DNA of 64,000 nt from Pseudoalteromonas spongiae UST010723-006. GTDB lineage: Bacteria; Pseudomonadota; Gammaproteobacteria; Enterobacterales; Alteromonadaceae. The DNA lies in assembly GCF_000238255.3 (NCBI RefSeq), contig NZ_CP011040.1, positions 248,001 through 312,000 of the forward strand, in the 5' to 3' direction. The position numbers and the translations under genes are program-made. Of this stretch, positions 31,819 through 41,019 are shown in pieces; within the stretch, counting starts at the first letter, position 1; each line of letters opens with the position of its first letter. Below the pieces are notes generated by a model. That model was not told the origin of the DNA. It made no database searches and was given only the letters and a program-made list of their open reading frames with translations.

Positions 31819-34365
31819 ATGAGAACGATATACAAAGATCAATTAGATAAACTAACCAGTTCGCAAAATGAGCGTTTTTTTTCTAGCTCTATCAGTTCGT
31901 TGCTACATGAACGCGCTGATGAATTGGATAAAATGCTAATTGATATGTGGCGTGAATGTGGCTTAGTTAATTCGTCTTGCTCACTCAATGCCGTTGGCGG
32001 TTATGGCCGTGCAACATTACATCCTTATTCCGATATTGATATTGCGATTATCACGCCAGATGATGCGAGTGAATTTCCCGAAGATAAAGTTAGGCAGTTT
32101 GTTACTGGTCTTTGGGATCTAGGATTGGATATTGGCCATTCCGTTCGCAATTTAGCAGAAGCTAAACGTTTCGCTACCGAAGATATTACCATAGCGACTA
32201 ATTTACTTGATATTCGCTGTTTATATGGCAATAAACAGCATGCAGAGTCGTTACTAAACTTTTTGTACGATGAAACCACACTCAGCGACTTTGACTTTTT
32301 TCAGGCAAAGCTCGCAGAGCAACAAGCTCGCCATGAAAAGGCACTCAACACCGCACTCTACCTTGAACCAAACATAAAAACTAATCCCGGTGGTTTACGT
32401 GACTTTCAAACCATTATCTGGGTTGCGCGCAAACATTTAAAATTATCAAACGCAGGTTTATTTGAGCATGGCGAACTGTTGCAAGAAGATGAACAGTTTG
32501 AGCTAATTGAAGCCCACGACTTTATTTGCCGTATTCGCTGGGCGCTGCACTGTGTGGCTAATCGCCCGCAAGAATTATTATTATTTGAATACCAAGCTGA
32601 TGTTGCGGAATTTCTAAAGTTTGGTCGTGGAGACAGCGCACAGCAGGCAATCGAACGCATGATGCGGCAGCTATTTCGTGCCATGACCCGATTGCAAGAG
32701 CTTAATCAAATTCTCTGTGAGAATGTGAGCCTGTGTATTTCGCGTGATAGCAAACAAGAAGTACTGCAAGTAAATGAAAATTTTGCCATTGTTGATGGCT
32801 TGGTCGATGTTAACTCATCAAGTGTGTTTATTGATAAGTCTCAAGTGATCAAGTTATTTGGCTTATTGGCAAATCATCCTAAAGCCAAAGGAATATCGTC
32901 TAATACTTTGAAGTTGCTGCGAAAAGTAAGGCATCGCTTATTGGGTGAATTACAAGATTATCAAAGCTGCCGCGAAGAATTTATTCGCCTGTTTGAACAG
33001 CCTAAAACGCTGAAAAAAGTGCTGGGTTTAATGCACCGTTACGGGGTTTTAGAAATGTATGCGACGCAATGGGCGCAAACCGAAGGGCGTATGCAGTTTG
33101 ATATTCATAATGCCTATACGGTTGACGAACATGTGTATAAAACGGTGTCGTATATTTCTGACTTTGCAAATCATCAAGGTGATCACGAAACCTATCATAT
33201 TGCTTATGGCCGTGTGCAAAATAAATTGGCGTTATCGCTTGCTGCGTTTTGTCATCATTTAGCCGGTTCACAAGATAGTGAAAGTCATAGCACCAGCGCA
33301 ATTTTGGCAAAAGAGTTTGCCGCATTCCACAATTTAAAAAATGCGTCGGTGGAGTTAATAGAGTGGTTGATTGAAAACCAAGAATTGTTAATTAACACCA
33401 GTCGCACCTTAGATATTTACGACCCGCGTACGATTCGCAGCTTAAACAAACAGGTTAAATCGTTAGAGCGCTTAAATGCCCTGTATACGCTTACGGTAGC
33501 AGATATTATGGCGACTAATGAAGATGCTTGGAACGACTGGCAAGCCGCCATATTAGAGCAACTTTACTTGGCAAGTCGCGAAGCATTTAAAACCGATGGG
33601 CAAAGTATTTTCGAGCAGCGAACAGTGATCCGCGAAAATAAAGCGCAGGCACAAACTATTCTATCTAACAGCGATGTTGCACTGGAGGATGTCACTCAGT
33701 TTTGGTCAACCTTGCCTAATAGTTTTTTCACATTTACAAGTGCCAAAGAGCTCTCTGAAATTACTGCCAAAGTTGTTAATGCCAGTCAATTTCCTTTGGT
33801 ATTTTTAACGCAGAGTGACCAAATTGGGTGTTCAACCTTGGTAGTGTATACGCCTAACAGGCAAAAACTCTTTGTTGATATTTTTAATACGCTCACTCAA
33901 GCGAAAGTGAGTGTTAAAGATGCTGAGCTGTTAGAAACAAAAGACGGCAACGTGCTTGAAGTTTTTCGAGTGCTCGATGTAAATGATGAACAGTTAAGTG
34001 AAAGCTACCGCATTAAACGGGTTATTAGCCAAATCGAACGTGTTATCGAGTCTGGTCATAAAAGCTGTAAATTACCGGTTGCTAAAAAGATTAAAAGTTT
34101 TGACTCAGAGCCAATGGTGGAGTTTATTCCAACACCAAAACGGGACAGAACACTGCTCAAAGTAACGACGCTTAATAACCCTACGTACGTTGATAAAATT
34201 TGTTCGGTGTTTCGCAACTTAACCTTGTCTATTCATTCAGCAAAGGTGACTACATTAGGCGAAAGTTTAGAAAGTGTATTTTTGCTATCAGATAGCAATA
34301 ATGAGTGTTTAAAAGAGGATTTGCGTAGCCAAGTGATCGACGCATTTGGCTACAAATTAAGTTAA
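31819..34365 (+). CDS. GlnD-like nucleotidyltransferase with altered HD domain
   Basis: 848 residues, near the length of GlnD ([protein-PII] uridylyltransferase/uridylyl-removing enzyme). The nucleotidyltransferase site is intact: VGGYGRATLHPYSDIDI with Asp72 and Asp74. In the central HD domain, known to remove UMP from PII, the HD pair is H479-H480 (AAFCHHLAGSQDSES) and the following lysine and GRGGDHS segment are missing. Two ACT domains follow (about residues 655-730 and 775-848). It may uridylylate a PII protein without removing the group, or act on another target. It is not beside the usual map/dapD genes, which suggests a paralogue. It overlaps the convergent MarR gene by four bases. 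Confidence 0.8.
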   Translation: MRTIYKDQLDKLTSSQNERFFSSSISSLLHERADELDKMLIDMWRECGLVNSSCSLNAVGGYGRATLHPYSDIDIAIITPDDASEFPEDKVRQFVTGLWDLGLDIGHSVRNLAEAKRFATEDITIATNLLDIRCLYGNKQHAESLLNFLYDETTLSDFDFFQAKLAEQQARHEKALNTALYLEPNIKTNPGGLRDFQTIIWVARKHLKLSNAGLFEHGELLQEDEQFELIEAHDFICRIRWALHCVANRPQELLLFEYQADVAEFLKFGRGDSAQQAIERMMRQLFRAMTRLQELNQILCENVSLCISRDSKQEVLQVNENFAIVDGLVDVNSSSVFIDKSQVIKLFGLLANHPKAKGISSNTLKLLRKVRHRLLGELQDYQSCREEFIRLFEQPKTLKKVLGLMHRYGVLEMYATQWAQTEGRMQFDIHNAYTVDEHVYKTVSYISDFANHQGDHETYHIAYGRVQNKLALSLAAFCHHLAGSQDSESHSTSAILAKEFAAFHNLKNASVELIEWLIENQELLINTSRTLDIYDPRTIRSLNKQVKSLERLNALYTLTVADIMATNEDAWNDWQAAILEQLYLASREAFKTDGQSIFEQRTVIRENKAQAQTILSNSDVALEDVTQFWSTLPNSFFTFTSAKELSEITAKVVNASQFPLVFLTQSDQIGCSTLVVYTPNRQKLFVDIFNTLTQAKVSVKDAELLETKDGNVLEVFRVLDVNDEQLSESYRIKRVISQIERVIESGHKSCKLPVAKKIKSFDSEPMVEFIPTPKRDRTLLKVTTLNNPTYVDKICSVFRNLTLSIHSAKVTTLGESLESVFLLSDSNNECLKEDLRSQVIDAFGYKLS

Positions 34366-34856
34366 TTTTTATTTTCGCCTTCAGAACTTACTGTCATCGG
34401 GGCAATTTCAAGTACTGGCGCTGCATCAAGGTCAGTTGCATCCATCATGTTAGCGATACGTTGCATTGAAGAAAGCAGCAGGCTTTGTTCCCATTGCTCA
34501 AGTGCACAAAAATTTTGAATAAAGTGTTCTTGCAGTGGTTGCGGTGCATCAATTAATGATGTTTTGCCTTTGGTGGTTAAAAACAAACTAACGCGACGTT
34601 TATCTTCATTGCTGCGCACACGCTCAATTAAATCACGGGATTCTAAACGGTCTAAGATATTCGTTACAGTGGCGGCACTTAGGTTAATCTCTTTTGCAAC
34701 TGCACTTGCGGTAATACCTTTAACGCGGGCAATTTCTTGCATAATCAGCAGCTGTGGGCCGGTTAATCCAGACGATTTATTAAGTTGTTTAGAGTGTAAA
34801 TCAATAGCTCTAATCACTTTACGGATTGACACTAACAGTTCTTCGTATTTTTCCAT
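34362..34856 (-). CDS. MarR-family transcriptional regulator
   Basis: 164 residues from the ATG at 34856. The winged-helix core is plain: LTGPQLLIMQEIARVKGITASAVAKEINLSAATVTNILDRLESRDLIERVRSNEDKRRVSLFLTTKG, residues about 35-100. It likely binds AT-rich palindromes as a dimer and responds to a small ligand. The longer frame to 34931 begins with TTG and lacks a ribosome site. The palindromes at 30727 and 30768 are possible targets, which is speculative. The stop codon overlaps that of the GlnD-like gene through a shared TTAA. Confidence 0.85.
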   Translation of the reverse strand: MEKYEELLVSIRKVIRAIDLHSKQLNKSSGLTGPQLLIMQEIARVKGITASAVAKEINLSAATVTNILDRLESRDLIERVRSNEDKRRVSLFLTTKGKTSLIDAPQPLQEHFIQNFCALEQWEQSLLLSSMQRIANMMDATDLDAAPVLEIAPMTVSSEGENKN

Positions 34857-35092
34857 GGCTAAAGTAGTAACTCGCGTTTTGAACGGGAAATTTAAATTAT
34901 TGGGTGATGGTATCAAAAATGCCACGTGCAAAACATAGCTTTAAACAGATGGCTGAAAATAACATTGCAATCGCTCATTAAAAAAACACAAATTACGTTT
35001 ATAGCAGACAGGTTTCCCTTGCTATCTGTATATGAGTTATTTAACTTGAACTTAGGCGTTTAAAACCACCACTCAACAGCAGCGATAAAATC

Positions 35093-35491
35093 ATGATGAA
35101 AAGCAGTTTTAATTTTGAAGATATTATTCAGATTTGTGTCGGTGCATTCGCACTTGCAGTGCCGATTTCATTTTCAGAAGAAGCCTGGCAGCTTGCACAG
35201 ATATTACCGTTTACCAATTTATTGCTGCTTTTGAGTTTATCGTTTCTATTTTTAAGTTTATATACGTTTGAAAGCGTATTTCAACGAAATATCCGTACGC
35301 GACGTTTATTGTTTGTGTCGCGTATTATTTTTGCCTATGTCATTACGTTTTTTATTGTGGCGCTAGTACTTTTAAGTATTAATAAATTGCCACTTCTTAC
35401 AGAACCCCTTGTTGCGCTCAAACGCATTGTGGTGATTTCAATGCCAGCGTCAATGGGCGCGATTATTGTTGATAGTTTCGATAAAGAATAG
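35093..35491 (+). CDS. DUF2391 family integral membrane protein
   Basis: 132 residues with four hydrophobic segments (about 10-28, 40-58, 75-97 and 108-126) and the short N-terminal NFEDIIQICVGAFALAVPISFSEEAW typical of DUF2391/TIGR02587-like proteins. The family has no established function. Two adjacent ATG codons (35093 and 35096) can start it; no clear ribosome site distinguishes them. It stands alone between the MarR and ethylene-receptor-like genes. Confidence 0.7.
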   Translation: MMKSSFNFEDIIQICVGAFALAVPISFSEEAWQLAQILPFTNLLLLLSLSFLFLSLYTFESVFQRNIRTRRLLFVSRIIFAYVITFFIVALVLLSINKLPLLTEPLVALKRIVVISMPASMGAIIVDSFDKE

Positions 35492-35559
35492 GCGTTTATA
35501 ACGACGTTTTCGCTTCGCGTTACAGTTAATTTAACCCTTGATTTAACGTATAAAAACCC

Positions 35560-35583
35560 GCCTTCAAATTGTATTTGTAAGGC
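35560..35583 (+). other. Small inverted repeat between genes
   Basis: GCCTT-CAAAT...ATTTG-TAAGGC type hairpin 70 bases after the DUF2391 gene and 50 before the next start. It may be a weak terminator or leader structure; a T run is missing. Confidence 0.3.
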
Positions 35584-35632
35584 TATCTGCCATACTCAAA
35601 TGTAAACCTACTGCAAATGTAAGGGATTTCCG

Positions 35633-38293
35633 TTGAGCACGATGACAGAGCAGTTTTTTCGCGGTGATTACATGCCCCATGGTCACTGTTATTTATGGCA
35701 ACCTCATATTTTATGGACCCATGTCGTTTCTGATTTACTAATAGCAACCGCCTATTTTTCGATTCCCGTTGCACTCGTTATCTTTATGAAAAAGCGCAAT
35801 GATATTGGCTATAACAATGTGTTTTTACTGTTCTCATTATTTATTTTATTTTGCGGTATCACTCATTTATTTGGCATTTGGACTATCTGGCAAGGGGTGT
35901 ATGGCTATCATGGCATGGCAAAAGCGGTGACGGCAGTGGTGTCGATGACCACTGCGTTTTATCTGTACAAACTGTTACCTGAACTACTTAAAGTACCCAC
36001 TATTTCGCAATACGAAGGCATTAAGTCGGAGTATGGTTATTCCCGCCAAGAAAACAAAAAATTAACGAGTTTACTCGAAGGTCATATTCAAACGAAATGG
36101 ATGCTGGATTCGCTGCCGCTTAATTTTTTATTGGCAAATGAGCAGGGTGATGTGGTGTTTGCAAATGAGTATTTTAAATCAGATTTTGGCGATATAAATG
36201 GCAAGCTCAGTACTTATTTAAAAGCAAATAGCCAAGAATTTGAAACCATTATTCAATCGAGTGGAAAAACCCTTGAGCTTAACGAAAATGCTAGCTTTGT
36301 CGGCCAAATCAAAACGGATAAGAAAAACCAAATTGTTGAAATTATTCTGACCAAAAAAGAGTATGCAGGTGAAGTGCAGCTGCTCATTACGTTAAAAGAT
36401 TTAAAAGAAGTGGCGGCATTAAAGCAACAATTAGTTGAGTCAAATGCGCTTTTTGCGCGAGCGACCTCAGCCACTAATGATGGTATTTGGGATTGGAATA
36501 TTCAAACCGGCAAGCAAGTGTGGTCGCCAAAACTATTTGAGTTAATCGGTGTGCCAGAGAGCCAAGAGGCGAACTATGAAACTTGGTTTAATCATATCCA
36601 CCCTGATTTTAAAGAAATGGTTCAAAGCGCTGTAGATGCGCACTTAGAAAAAAAAGAACGTTATGAAGTTGAATACCTAGGTCGCGATGCCAAAGGTGAG
36701 TACAGTTGGTTTTTAACGCGCGGGGATTCAATTTGTGATAGTACTGGTAACCCCATAACCATGTCGGGTGCGCTTAGAAATATCGACGAGCAGAAAAAAG
36801 CACAGCGTTTACTTGATGAGCGTACACAATTCTTAGACGCCTTATACATGGGCACAAATCATGGCATTTGGGTGGTTGAATACATAGATAACGACTTTAA
36901 ATTCACTACCTATAATAATACCGCACTTAAATGGACGGGAATTTCGCAACAGCAAATCTTAAATAAACGATTGTCAGAAATTACGTTTTTTCCTGACGAA
37001 GTTAAGCGGCATTTACACGTAAAATATTTAACTTGCGTTGAGCAAGACGCGCCGATCGAATATGTAGAACATATTCCATTTGAAGGTGATGCGCGCTGGT
37101 TTAAAACCTCACTTTATCCGGTGAAAAAACCTGGAGATACGTCTAGTACTTATCTTATTGGTAGCGCGGTAGATATTACTTCGGAAAAAGAAGCGCAGCG
37201 TCAGCTCGCTGAGAGTCATTACTTTTTAGAGAGCTTGTTAGATAGTTCTGTGTGTGGTTTCTATATTTTTAATCTTGAAACGCTGCAAAATGAGCGAATT
37301 AATAAAACTTATACGGAGTTACTCGGCTACGAGTTAGATGACTTCGCAAATGATATTGATTTGATGGAAAAGTTTCACCCAGATGATCGCGCGAGCATGG
37401 TCGAACATATGGAACTGATCACTCAATCAACCGGTAATGAAAAGTACTTTTTAGAATACCGTTTTCGCCATAAAAATGGTCATTGGGTATGGTGCTATTC
37501 AGTGGATTCCGTATTAGATCGCGATGAGTTTGGTAAGCCCAAACGTATGCTAGGCACATTTGTTGATGTAAGCGACAAAAATGAATTCTTAGGTAAATTA
37601 AAAGCATCAAACGAATATTTAGAGCAGTTTGCCTTTATTGCATCACACGATTTACAAGAACCGCTAAGAAAAATATCAGCATTTAGCGAGTCGATTTATC
37701 AGCGATTACAAGGTCAATTCAAATCGGACCCAGATAGTGAGTTTGAACTTGAGCGATTGCAGTTAGCTGCTAAGCGGTTAAGTAAAATGATTGAAGATTT
37801 ACTTAAGCTATCGCGCATTAACACTAACGCTTTGTCGTTTGAAACCGTATCATTTAATACGGTGTTAACACCGGTGCTCGAAAACCTTGAGCTGAGTATT
37901 TTTCGAACCAAAGCAGAAATTGAATGCGACAACCCAGAGCAATTAATTACCGCAGACGTGGGATTATTTGAACAGGTACTGCAAAACTTAATCGCTAATG
38001 CAATTAAGTTTACGAAGCCAGATAACATACCTGAAATCAATATTCGGCTAACTGAGCGTGAATCGTCAGTTGAAATTATTATTGAAGATAAGGGCATTGG
38101 CCTTGACCCAAGCCATGCAAAACGGATTTTTGAACCGTTTAAACGGCTGCATACGCGAGAAAAATATGAGGGCAGTGGTATTGGTCTTGCGATTGTTGCA
38201 CAAATAATCAAAGTACATAACGCGCAAATTCGCTGTGAGAGCATCGAGGGATCAGGCACCCAGTTTATTATTAATTTGCCAAGAGAAGTGTAG
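35633..38293 (+). CDS. Ethylene-receptor-like sensor histidine kinase with PAS domains
   Basis: 886 residues starting at TTG 35633 (AAGGGA 6 bases before). Residues 28-122 match the ethylene-binding domain of plant ETR1: three membrane helices, the VSDLLIATAYFSIP segment and CGITHLF. Residues Asp34, Tyr41, Pro45, Cys74 and His78 correspond to ETR1 Asp25, Tyr32, Pro36, Cys65 and His69 with one constant offset of nine. Cys65/His69 bind the copper cofactor. Three or four PAS domains follow (about 150-650), then a phytochrome-type HisKA (His672 in SHDLQEPLRKIS) and HATPase (NLIANAIKFT, GSGIGLAIV). It is followed after 2 bases by a single receiver and then a diguanylate cyclase, a likely signalling chain. 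Confidence 0.88.
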   Translation: MSTMTEQFFRGDYMPHGHCYLWQPHILWTHVVSDLLIATAYFSIPVALVIFMKKRNDIGYNNVFLLFSLFILFCGITHLFGIWTIWQGVYGYHGMAKAVTAVVSMTTAFYLYKLLPELLKVPTISQYEGIKSEYGYSRQENKKLTSLLEGHIQTKWMLDSLPLNFLLANEQGDVVFANEYFKSDFGDINGKLSTYLKANSQEFETIIQSSGKTLELNENASFVGQIKTDKKNQIVEIILTKKEYAGEVQLLITLKDLKEVAALKQQLVESNALFARATSATNDGIWDWNIQTGKQVWSPKLFELIGVPESQEANYETWFNHIHPDFKEMVQSAVDAHLEKKERYEVEYLGRDAKGEYSWFLTRGDSICDSTGNPITMSGALRNIDEQKKAQRLLDERTQFLDALYMGTNHGIWVVEYIDNDFKFTTYNNTALKWTGISQQQILNKRLSEITFFPDEVKRHLHVKYLTCVEQDAPIEYVEHIPFEGDARWFKTSLYPVKKPGDTSSTYLIGSAVDITSEKEAQRQLAESHYFLESLLDSSVCGFYIFNLETLQNERINKTYTELLGYELDDFANDIDLMEKFHPDDRASMVEHMELITQSTGNEKYFLEYRFRHKNGHWVWCYSVDSVLDRDEFGKPKRMLGTFVDVSDKNEFLGKLKASNEYLEQFAFIASHDLQEPLRKISAFSESIYQRLQGQFKSDPDSEFELERLQLAAKRLSKMIEDLLKLSRINTNALSFETVSFNTVLTPVLENLELSIFRTKAEIECDNPEQLITADVGLFEQVLQNLIANAIKFTKPDNIPEINIRLTERESSVEIIIEDKGIGLDPSHAKRIFEPFKRLHTREKYEGSGIGLAIVAQIIKVHNAQIRCESIEGSGTQFIINLPREV

Positions 38294-38295
38294 TA

Positions 38296-38694
38296 ATGCT
38301 GAATTTAATTTTAATTGATGATGATCCCGATGAGGCTTACATCATGCGTCAGGCGCTAAAAAAGGTCGATGATGAAAAAACGCTTACGCATTTTGATGAT
38401 GGTAGAGAGTTTGTTTCATCTATTGACGCTTTTGCAAACACGAATAGCTTAGTGTTACTCGATTTAAATATGCCGCAATGCGGCGGCTTTGATGTACTAA
38501 AGTTAATTAAACAAAATAAACACGCGAATAACTTACCGGTCGTGATATATTCTAATTCAAATAGCCCACATGATATTGAGTTGTCGTATCAGTATGGTGC
38601 TAATTCCTACGTGCGAAAGCCACAAGGCTTAAATGAAACCATTGAATTCTTAAGCTCGCTGTTGAATTACTGGCAAAGGATCAATAAAACATGA
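38296..38694 (+). CDS. Single-domain response regulator, Rcp1 type
   Basis: 132 residues consisting only of a receiver domain. Acidic pocket LIDDDPDEAY, phosphoacceptor Asp56 (LVLLDLNMPQCGGF), switch Ser/Thr in VIYSNSN and the lysine in VRKPQG. It is of the Rcp1 kind that partners phytochrome-like kinases with SHDLQEP-type histidine boxes, exactly the kind encoded upstream. It lies 2 bases after the kinase gene and overlaps the next gene by 4 bases. It probably passes or buffers phosphate between the kinase and downstream proteins. Confidence 0.88.
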   Translation: MLNLILIDDDPDEAYIMRQALKKVDDEKTLTHFDDGREFVSSIDAFANTNSLVLLDLNMPQCGGFDVLKLIKQNKHANNLPVVIYSNSNSPHDIELSYQYGANSYVRKPQGLNETIEFLSSLLNYWQRINKT

Positions 38695-39602
38695 ATGATC
38701 AACAAAAGTATAAATCTAATCATCTGATTTACTTGCTTGAAGATGACAGCGATGATGCTTACCTGATTAGGAATGCACTAAAGAGTGATAAAATTATTAG
38801 TCACTCAATTATGACTTTTGATTCACTGACGAAACTGGTTCAAGCGCTCGAAAACTTTAAGCCTGACCTAATTATTATGGATTTGAACGTCACGGACAGT
38901 GATGGTTTTAATACCATGTTAACGGTAAAACACAGCGCACAATCAGTGCCTATTGTGGTGGTCACTGGCGTGGCTGACGAAGCTATGGGCGATCGTCTGA
39001 TTCAACTTGGGGCGCAAGATTATGTGCCTAAATCAGAGCTTACATCGTCGCTATTGCAGCGAGTCATTCGCTTTTCTAAAGAACGTCATCACCTTTTACA
39101 AATACTTGAAAACTCAGCAAATCGTGATGCGCTAACCAAATTATATAGCCGTAAAGCACTGGATTTAAAACTTGAAGAGCTGGTTGAACACGCACAGCGT
39201 TACGGTGAAATGTTCGCCATTTTATTTATAGATTTGGATAACTTTAAACCCATTAATGATGAGTTTGGCCATGATGCGGGCGACCAGTTGTTGCAACATG
39301 TTGCTAATCGCTTAACGCTATTTAGTCGTTCTACCGATTTTGTTGCGCGTTTTGGTGGCGATGAATTTGTTACTTTGTTGCCGCATGTTAAAAGCACCGC
39401 TGATGCTGAGCAAGCAAGCCAACAGCAACTTAATGCGATTTGTGATGAGTTTTATATTACTGACGTTGATGGTCAGGCACAGAAAGTCGCACTTTCTGCG
39501 AGCATTGGTTTTGCCTTGTATGAGCAAGATGGCTACACCGTTGCTGAGCTTATTAAAGCTGCCGACACCGCGATGTATAAAAATAAACGTAAGCACGACT
39601 AA
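38691..39602 (+). CDS. Response regulator diguanylate cyclase (REC-GGDEF)
   Basis: 303 residues. The receiver (about 10-130) has Asp64 in LIIMDLNVTDSDGF. The GGDEF domain (about 145-303) has DALTKLYSRKAL, FIDLDNFKPINDEFGHDAGD and the intact active site GGDEF at 222-226. The inhibitory RxxD site is present five residues before (R213-STD). It should make c-di-GMP when phosphorylated. Being last in the operon with the ethylene-receptor-like kinase and the Rcp1-type receiver, it is the probable output, linking the input signal to c-di-GMP and so to attachment or motility. Confidence 0.9.
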   Translation: MNDQQKYKSNHLIYLLEDDSDDAYLIRNALKSDKIISHSIMTFDSLTKLVQALENFKPDLIIMDLNVTDSDGFNTMLTVKHSAQSVPIVVVTGVADEAMGDRLIQLGAQDYVPKSELTSSLLQRVIRFSKERHHLLQILENSANRDALTKLYSRKALDLKLEELVEHAQRYGEMFAILFIDLDNFKPINDEFGHDAGDQLLQHVANRLTLFSRSTDFVARFGGDEFVTLLPHVKSTADAEQASQQQLNAICDEFYITDVDGQAQKVALSASIGFALYEQDGYTVAELIKAADTAMYKNKRKHD

Positions 39603-39725
39603 TTAAAGTACTTGCTGATGGGGTTAGAGATGAGATGAAAATAACCGCCAAGGTGACGCTCTACTCATAAAACGCCAGTCTTGGAGGTTAGTTGTTAATT
39701 ACCTAGAACGTATTGCTAATTCAAT

Positions 39726-39926
39726 TTAATCGTAATAATCAAAGTGGCTATCGGCAATTTGCTTGTTGAGCCTAGCTTCGTCTTTTAACAATTCTATACG
39801 CTGCCAAGGTGATAACCGTTTTTTACGGTGCACTTTCATTGGCGCTGGTTTACCCGATGTGTAGGAGATTTGATATTTAACTTCCAACTCATCATCATAG
39901 TCAAAATCAGATACGTCAATATCCAT
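39726..39926 (-). CDS. Small acidic/basic protein, possibly PA3496 family
   Basis: 66 residues: an acidic start (MDIDVSDFDYDDELEV), a basic centre (MKVHRKKRLSPWQRIELLKDEARLNKQI) and an acidic-aromatic end (DSHFDYYD). The RIELL-DEARL pattern recalls the PA3496 family of putative envelope integrity proteins, though I am not certain. An AAGGTAG ribosome site lies upstream of the ATG. No signal peptide or membrane helix. Function unknown. Confidence 0.6.
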   Translation of the reverse strand: MDIDVSDFDYDDELEVKYQISYTSGKPAPMKVHRKKRLSPWQRIELLKDEARLNKQIADSHFDYYD

Positions 39927-39990
39927 TTTTTACTACCTTCTATCTCATTGCTTCGTGTTTGTTAACAACGATTAAGGTTGATAATACCGG

Positions 39991-40302
39991 CTAAAAAGCC
40001 GCTTTTTTACTTGGCGATAAACTGTAAAAGCTATTGCTTTTTGTAATCGCCAATAGAAATTTTTTCCATAACTTTACAGCGTCAAGGGTGGCGGTTTCAT
40101 CGCTGTTTAATTCTGCGACAAACATCGCCTCTTCGGCATTTTCTGGCGATAACAAGCCGTTATGCAGGCCATATAAGGTATCACCGTATTTAATCAGCTC
40201 TTCTGATTCGCCAATACTGAAATAGCCGCTGCGTGACAAACCATAAGGAAATGTGTCGCTGGCATAAAACGGTATTTTGCCTTGTCGGATTGCCGTTTCC
40301 AT
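39991..40302 (-). CDS. maoP: MaoP (DUF413) family protein
   Basis: 103 residues with the DUF413 pattern: FYASDTFPYGLSRSGYFSIGESEELIKYG at residues 12-40, then LLSPENAEEAMFVAEL and a C-terminal FYSLSPSKK. E. coli MaoP (YifE) acts with the maoS site to organise the Ori macrodomain, and its gene is divergent from hdfR. An HdfR-like gene lies at 41114 in the same relative orientation. The ATG shares its A with the stop codon (TAATG) of the upstream small secreted protein gene, so the two are translationally coupled. I did not identify a maoS site. Confidence 0.75.
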   Translation of the reverse strand: METAIRQGKIPFYASDTFPYGLSRSGYFSIGESEELIKYGDTLYGLHNGLLSPENAEEAMFVAELNSDETATLDAVKLWKKFLLAITKSNSFYSLSPSKKAAF

Positions 40303-40562
40303 TAGTCTTCACCTAAACCCACATACGCGAGTAATTCACTGTATGTGGCGAATGTGTCAAATCCTGAACCTTCAAGCTCAGTATTCACACAGTTCAATAA
40401 GTTAGTCTCATGCTCGCCGTCATTTTCCGCTAGAATATCTTGGCAATATTCCAAGTAATTTAACGCAATTGAAGGCGGTGCCTTTGTGCTATTTTCAGCG
40501 ATAACAAACGTCGAGCTAAGTGATACAATCAAACCGAGCGCGACCATTTTAGTGAGTTTCAT
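40302..40562 (-). CDS. Small secreted protein of unknown function
   Basis: 86 residues with a clear Sec signal peptide (MKLTKMVALGLIVSLSSTFVIA, cleavage near residue 22). The mature part of about 64 residues is acidic and carries two cysteines (EYCQDIL and LLNCVNTE) that may form a disulfide in the periplasm. AGAGGAC precedes the start. It is coupled by TAATG to the MaoP-like gene. I do not recognise the family. Confidence 0.65.
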   Translation of the reverse strand: MKLTKMVALGLIVSLSSTFVIAENSTKAPPSIALNYLEYCQDILAENDGEHETNLLNCVNTELEGSGFDTFATYSELLAYVGLGED

Positions 40563-40691
40563 TGCCAGTCCTCTGGGTTAACTTCTGCGCTCAATTTAGG
40601 GCTTGTTAAGCGAAATGAAAAGCAAATAATTATTGTCGATATAACAAAAAATCTTTAAATTATTGGCTGCGGTTTTAATACTAATTTGCTA

Positions 40692-40954
40692 GGGTCTGTT
40701 GATCTTTGCTGTTCTATTTTTGTTCTGTTTGAGCGTGCTTTTATCGCGGCGCTCGATGTGTGGCCTAGTAATCTAAGCGAATATCGAGCAACAATGAGAA
40801 AAGTGCGCTCAAAAGAACCGTTCGGCAGCGCTTGATTGGCTTTTCTACTGTGTTATCGGCTGGCTCACATAGAATAACTATGCCACGAAGCCTCTGCCTT
40901 GTATAAAACCCAATCAAACTGCTGCAAAAACGAACTTGAAAGGTCAACAGACCC
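40692..40954. mobile_element. MITE-like element with terminal inverted repeats
   Basis: GGGTCTGTTGATC at 40692 and GGTCAACAGACCC ending at 40954 are inverted copies; weaker complementarity (CTTT, GTTC, TTTTTG blocks) extends inward to about 32 bases. TA flanks both ends, as with Tc1/mariner-type insertions. The 263-bp interior has no real gene. It sits in the region between the maoP-like operon and the hdfR-like gene. Confidence 0.65.
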
Positions 40955-41019
40955 TAATTAATAACGCTGTTTTGCGGCAATAAAACGTCGTTGATATCAT
41001 AGAATGAATTGCGTTACCT

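Noticed and set aside
40765..40947. A 60-residue frame on the minus strand
   Set aside because: It lies wholly inside the MITE-like element, without ribosome site or family features.
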